DNA from: JAJRVH01 sp964505995
GTDB lineage: Bacteria > Pseudomonadota > Zetaproteobacteria > Mariprofundales > Mariprofundaceae
NCBI GenBank assembly: GCA_964505995.1
Contig: CAZDLB010000100.1
Location: 1 to 6,263 of the forward strand
Direction: 5' to 3'
DNA length: 6,263 bases
Both the position numbers and the translations under genes were made by a program. Of the stretch, positions 6,259-6,263 are shown one piece after another. Every line of letters begins with the position of its first letter. Within the stretch, counting starts at the first letter, position 1. The notes beneath the pieces are model-generated. The model was not told where the DNA came from and did no database searches. It saw only the letters and a list, made by a program, of their open reading frames with translations.

Positions 6259-6263
6259 GGCGT

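Overview
This window is a compact, high-GC stretch in which every supported gene lies on the minus strand, so transcription runs from the right edge toward the left. The protein sequences (PanB, PanC, PanD, HtpG) are bacterial and look proteobacterial, most like Gammaproteobacteria. That placement rests on remembered family sequences, not on a search. I see no mobile element, CRISPR array, tRNA, rRNA or prophage gene.

In transcription order the layout is as follows. First comes a short leader (6263-6167) with a weak candidate promoter. The pantothenate genes follow: panB (6166-5378), panC (5378-4497) and panD (4500-4123). They are fused by stop/start overlaps, TGATG between panB and panC and ATGA between panC and panD. 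Fifteen bases later begins a 548-residue FAD-dependent dehydrogenase of the uncharacterised COG2509 type (4107-2461). One base after its stop starts a family-6 uracil-DNA-glycosylase-superfamily protein, predicted to be a hypoxanthine/deoxyinosine DNA glycosylase (2459-1944). Last is htpG, the bacterial Hsp90 (1893 to the left edge), which lacks only its last few codons.

PanB makes ketopantoate, PanD makes beta-alanine, and PanC joins pantoate to beta-alanine to give pantothenate (vitamin B5), the precursor of coenzyme A. The ketopantoate reductase step (panE or ilvC) is not in the window. The flavoprotein and the glycosylase are probably co-transcribed with the pan genes, but nothing here shows a biochemical link. 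htpG probably has its own promoter, because a good -35/-10 pair sits across the end of the glycosylase gene and carries a heat-shock-like CTTGAA element.

Most of the window is ordinary core metabolism and proteostasis. I did not find convincing evidence of an undescribed system. The points most worth a second look are the coupled flavoprotein-glycosylase pair, the htpG promoter embedded in the glycosylase 3' end, a nine-codon upstream ORF overlapping the htpG start, and a 12-base tandem duplication in the PanC tail.
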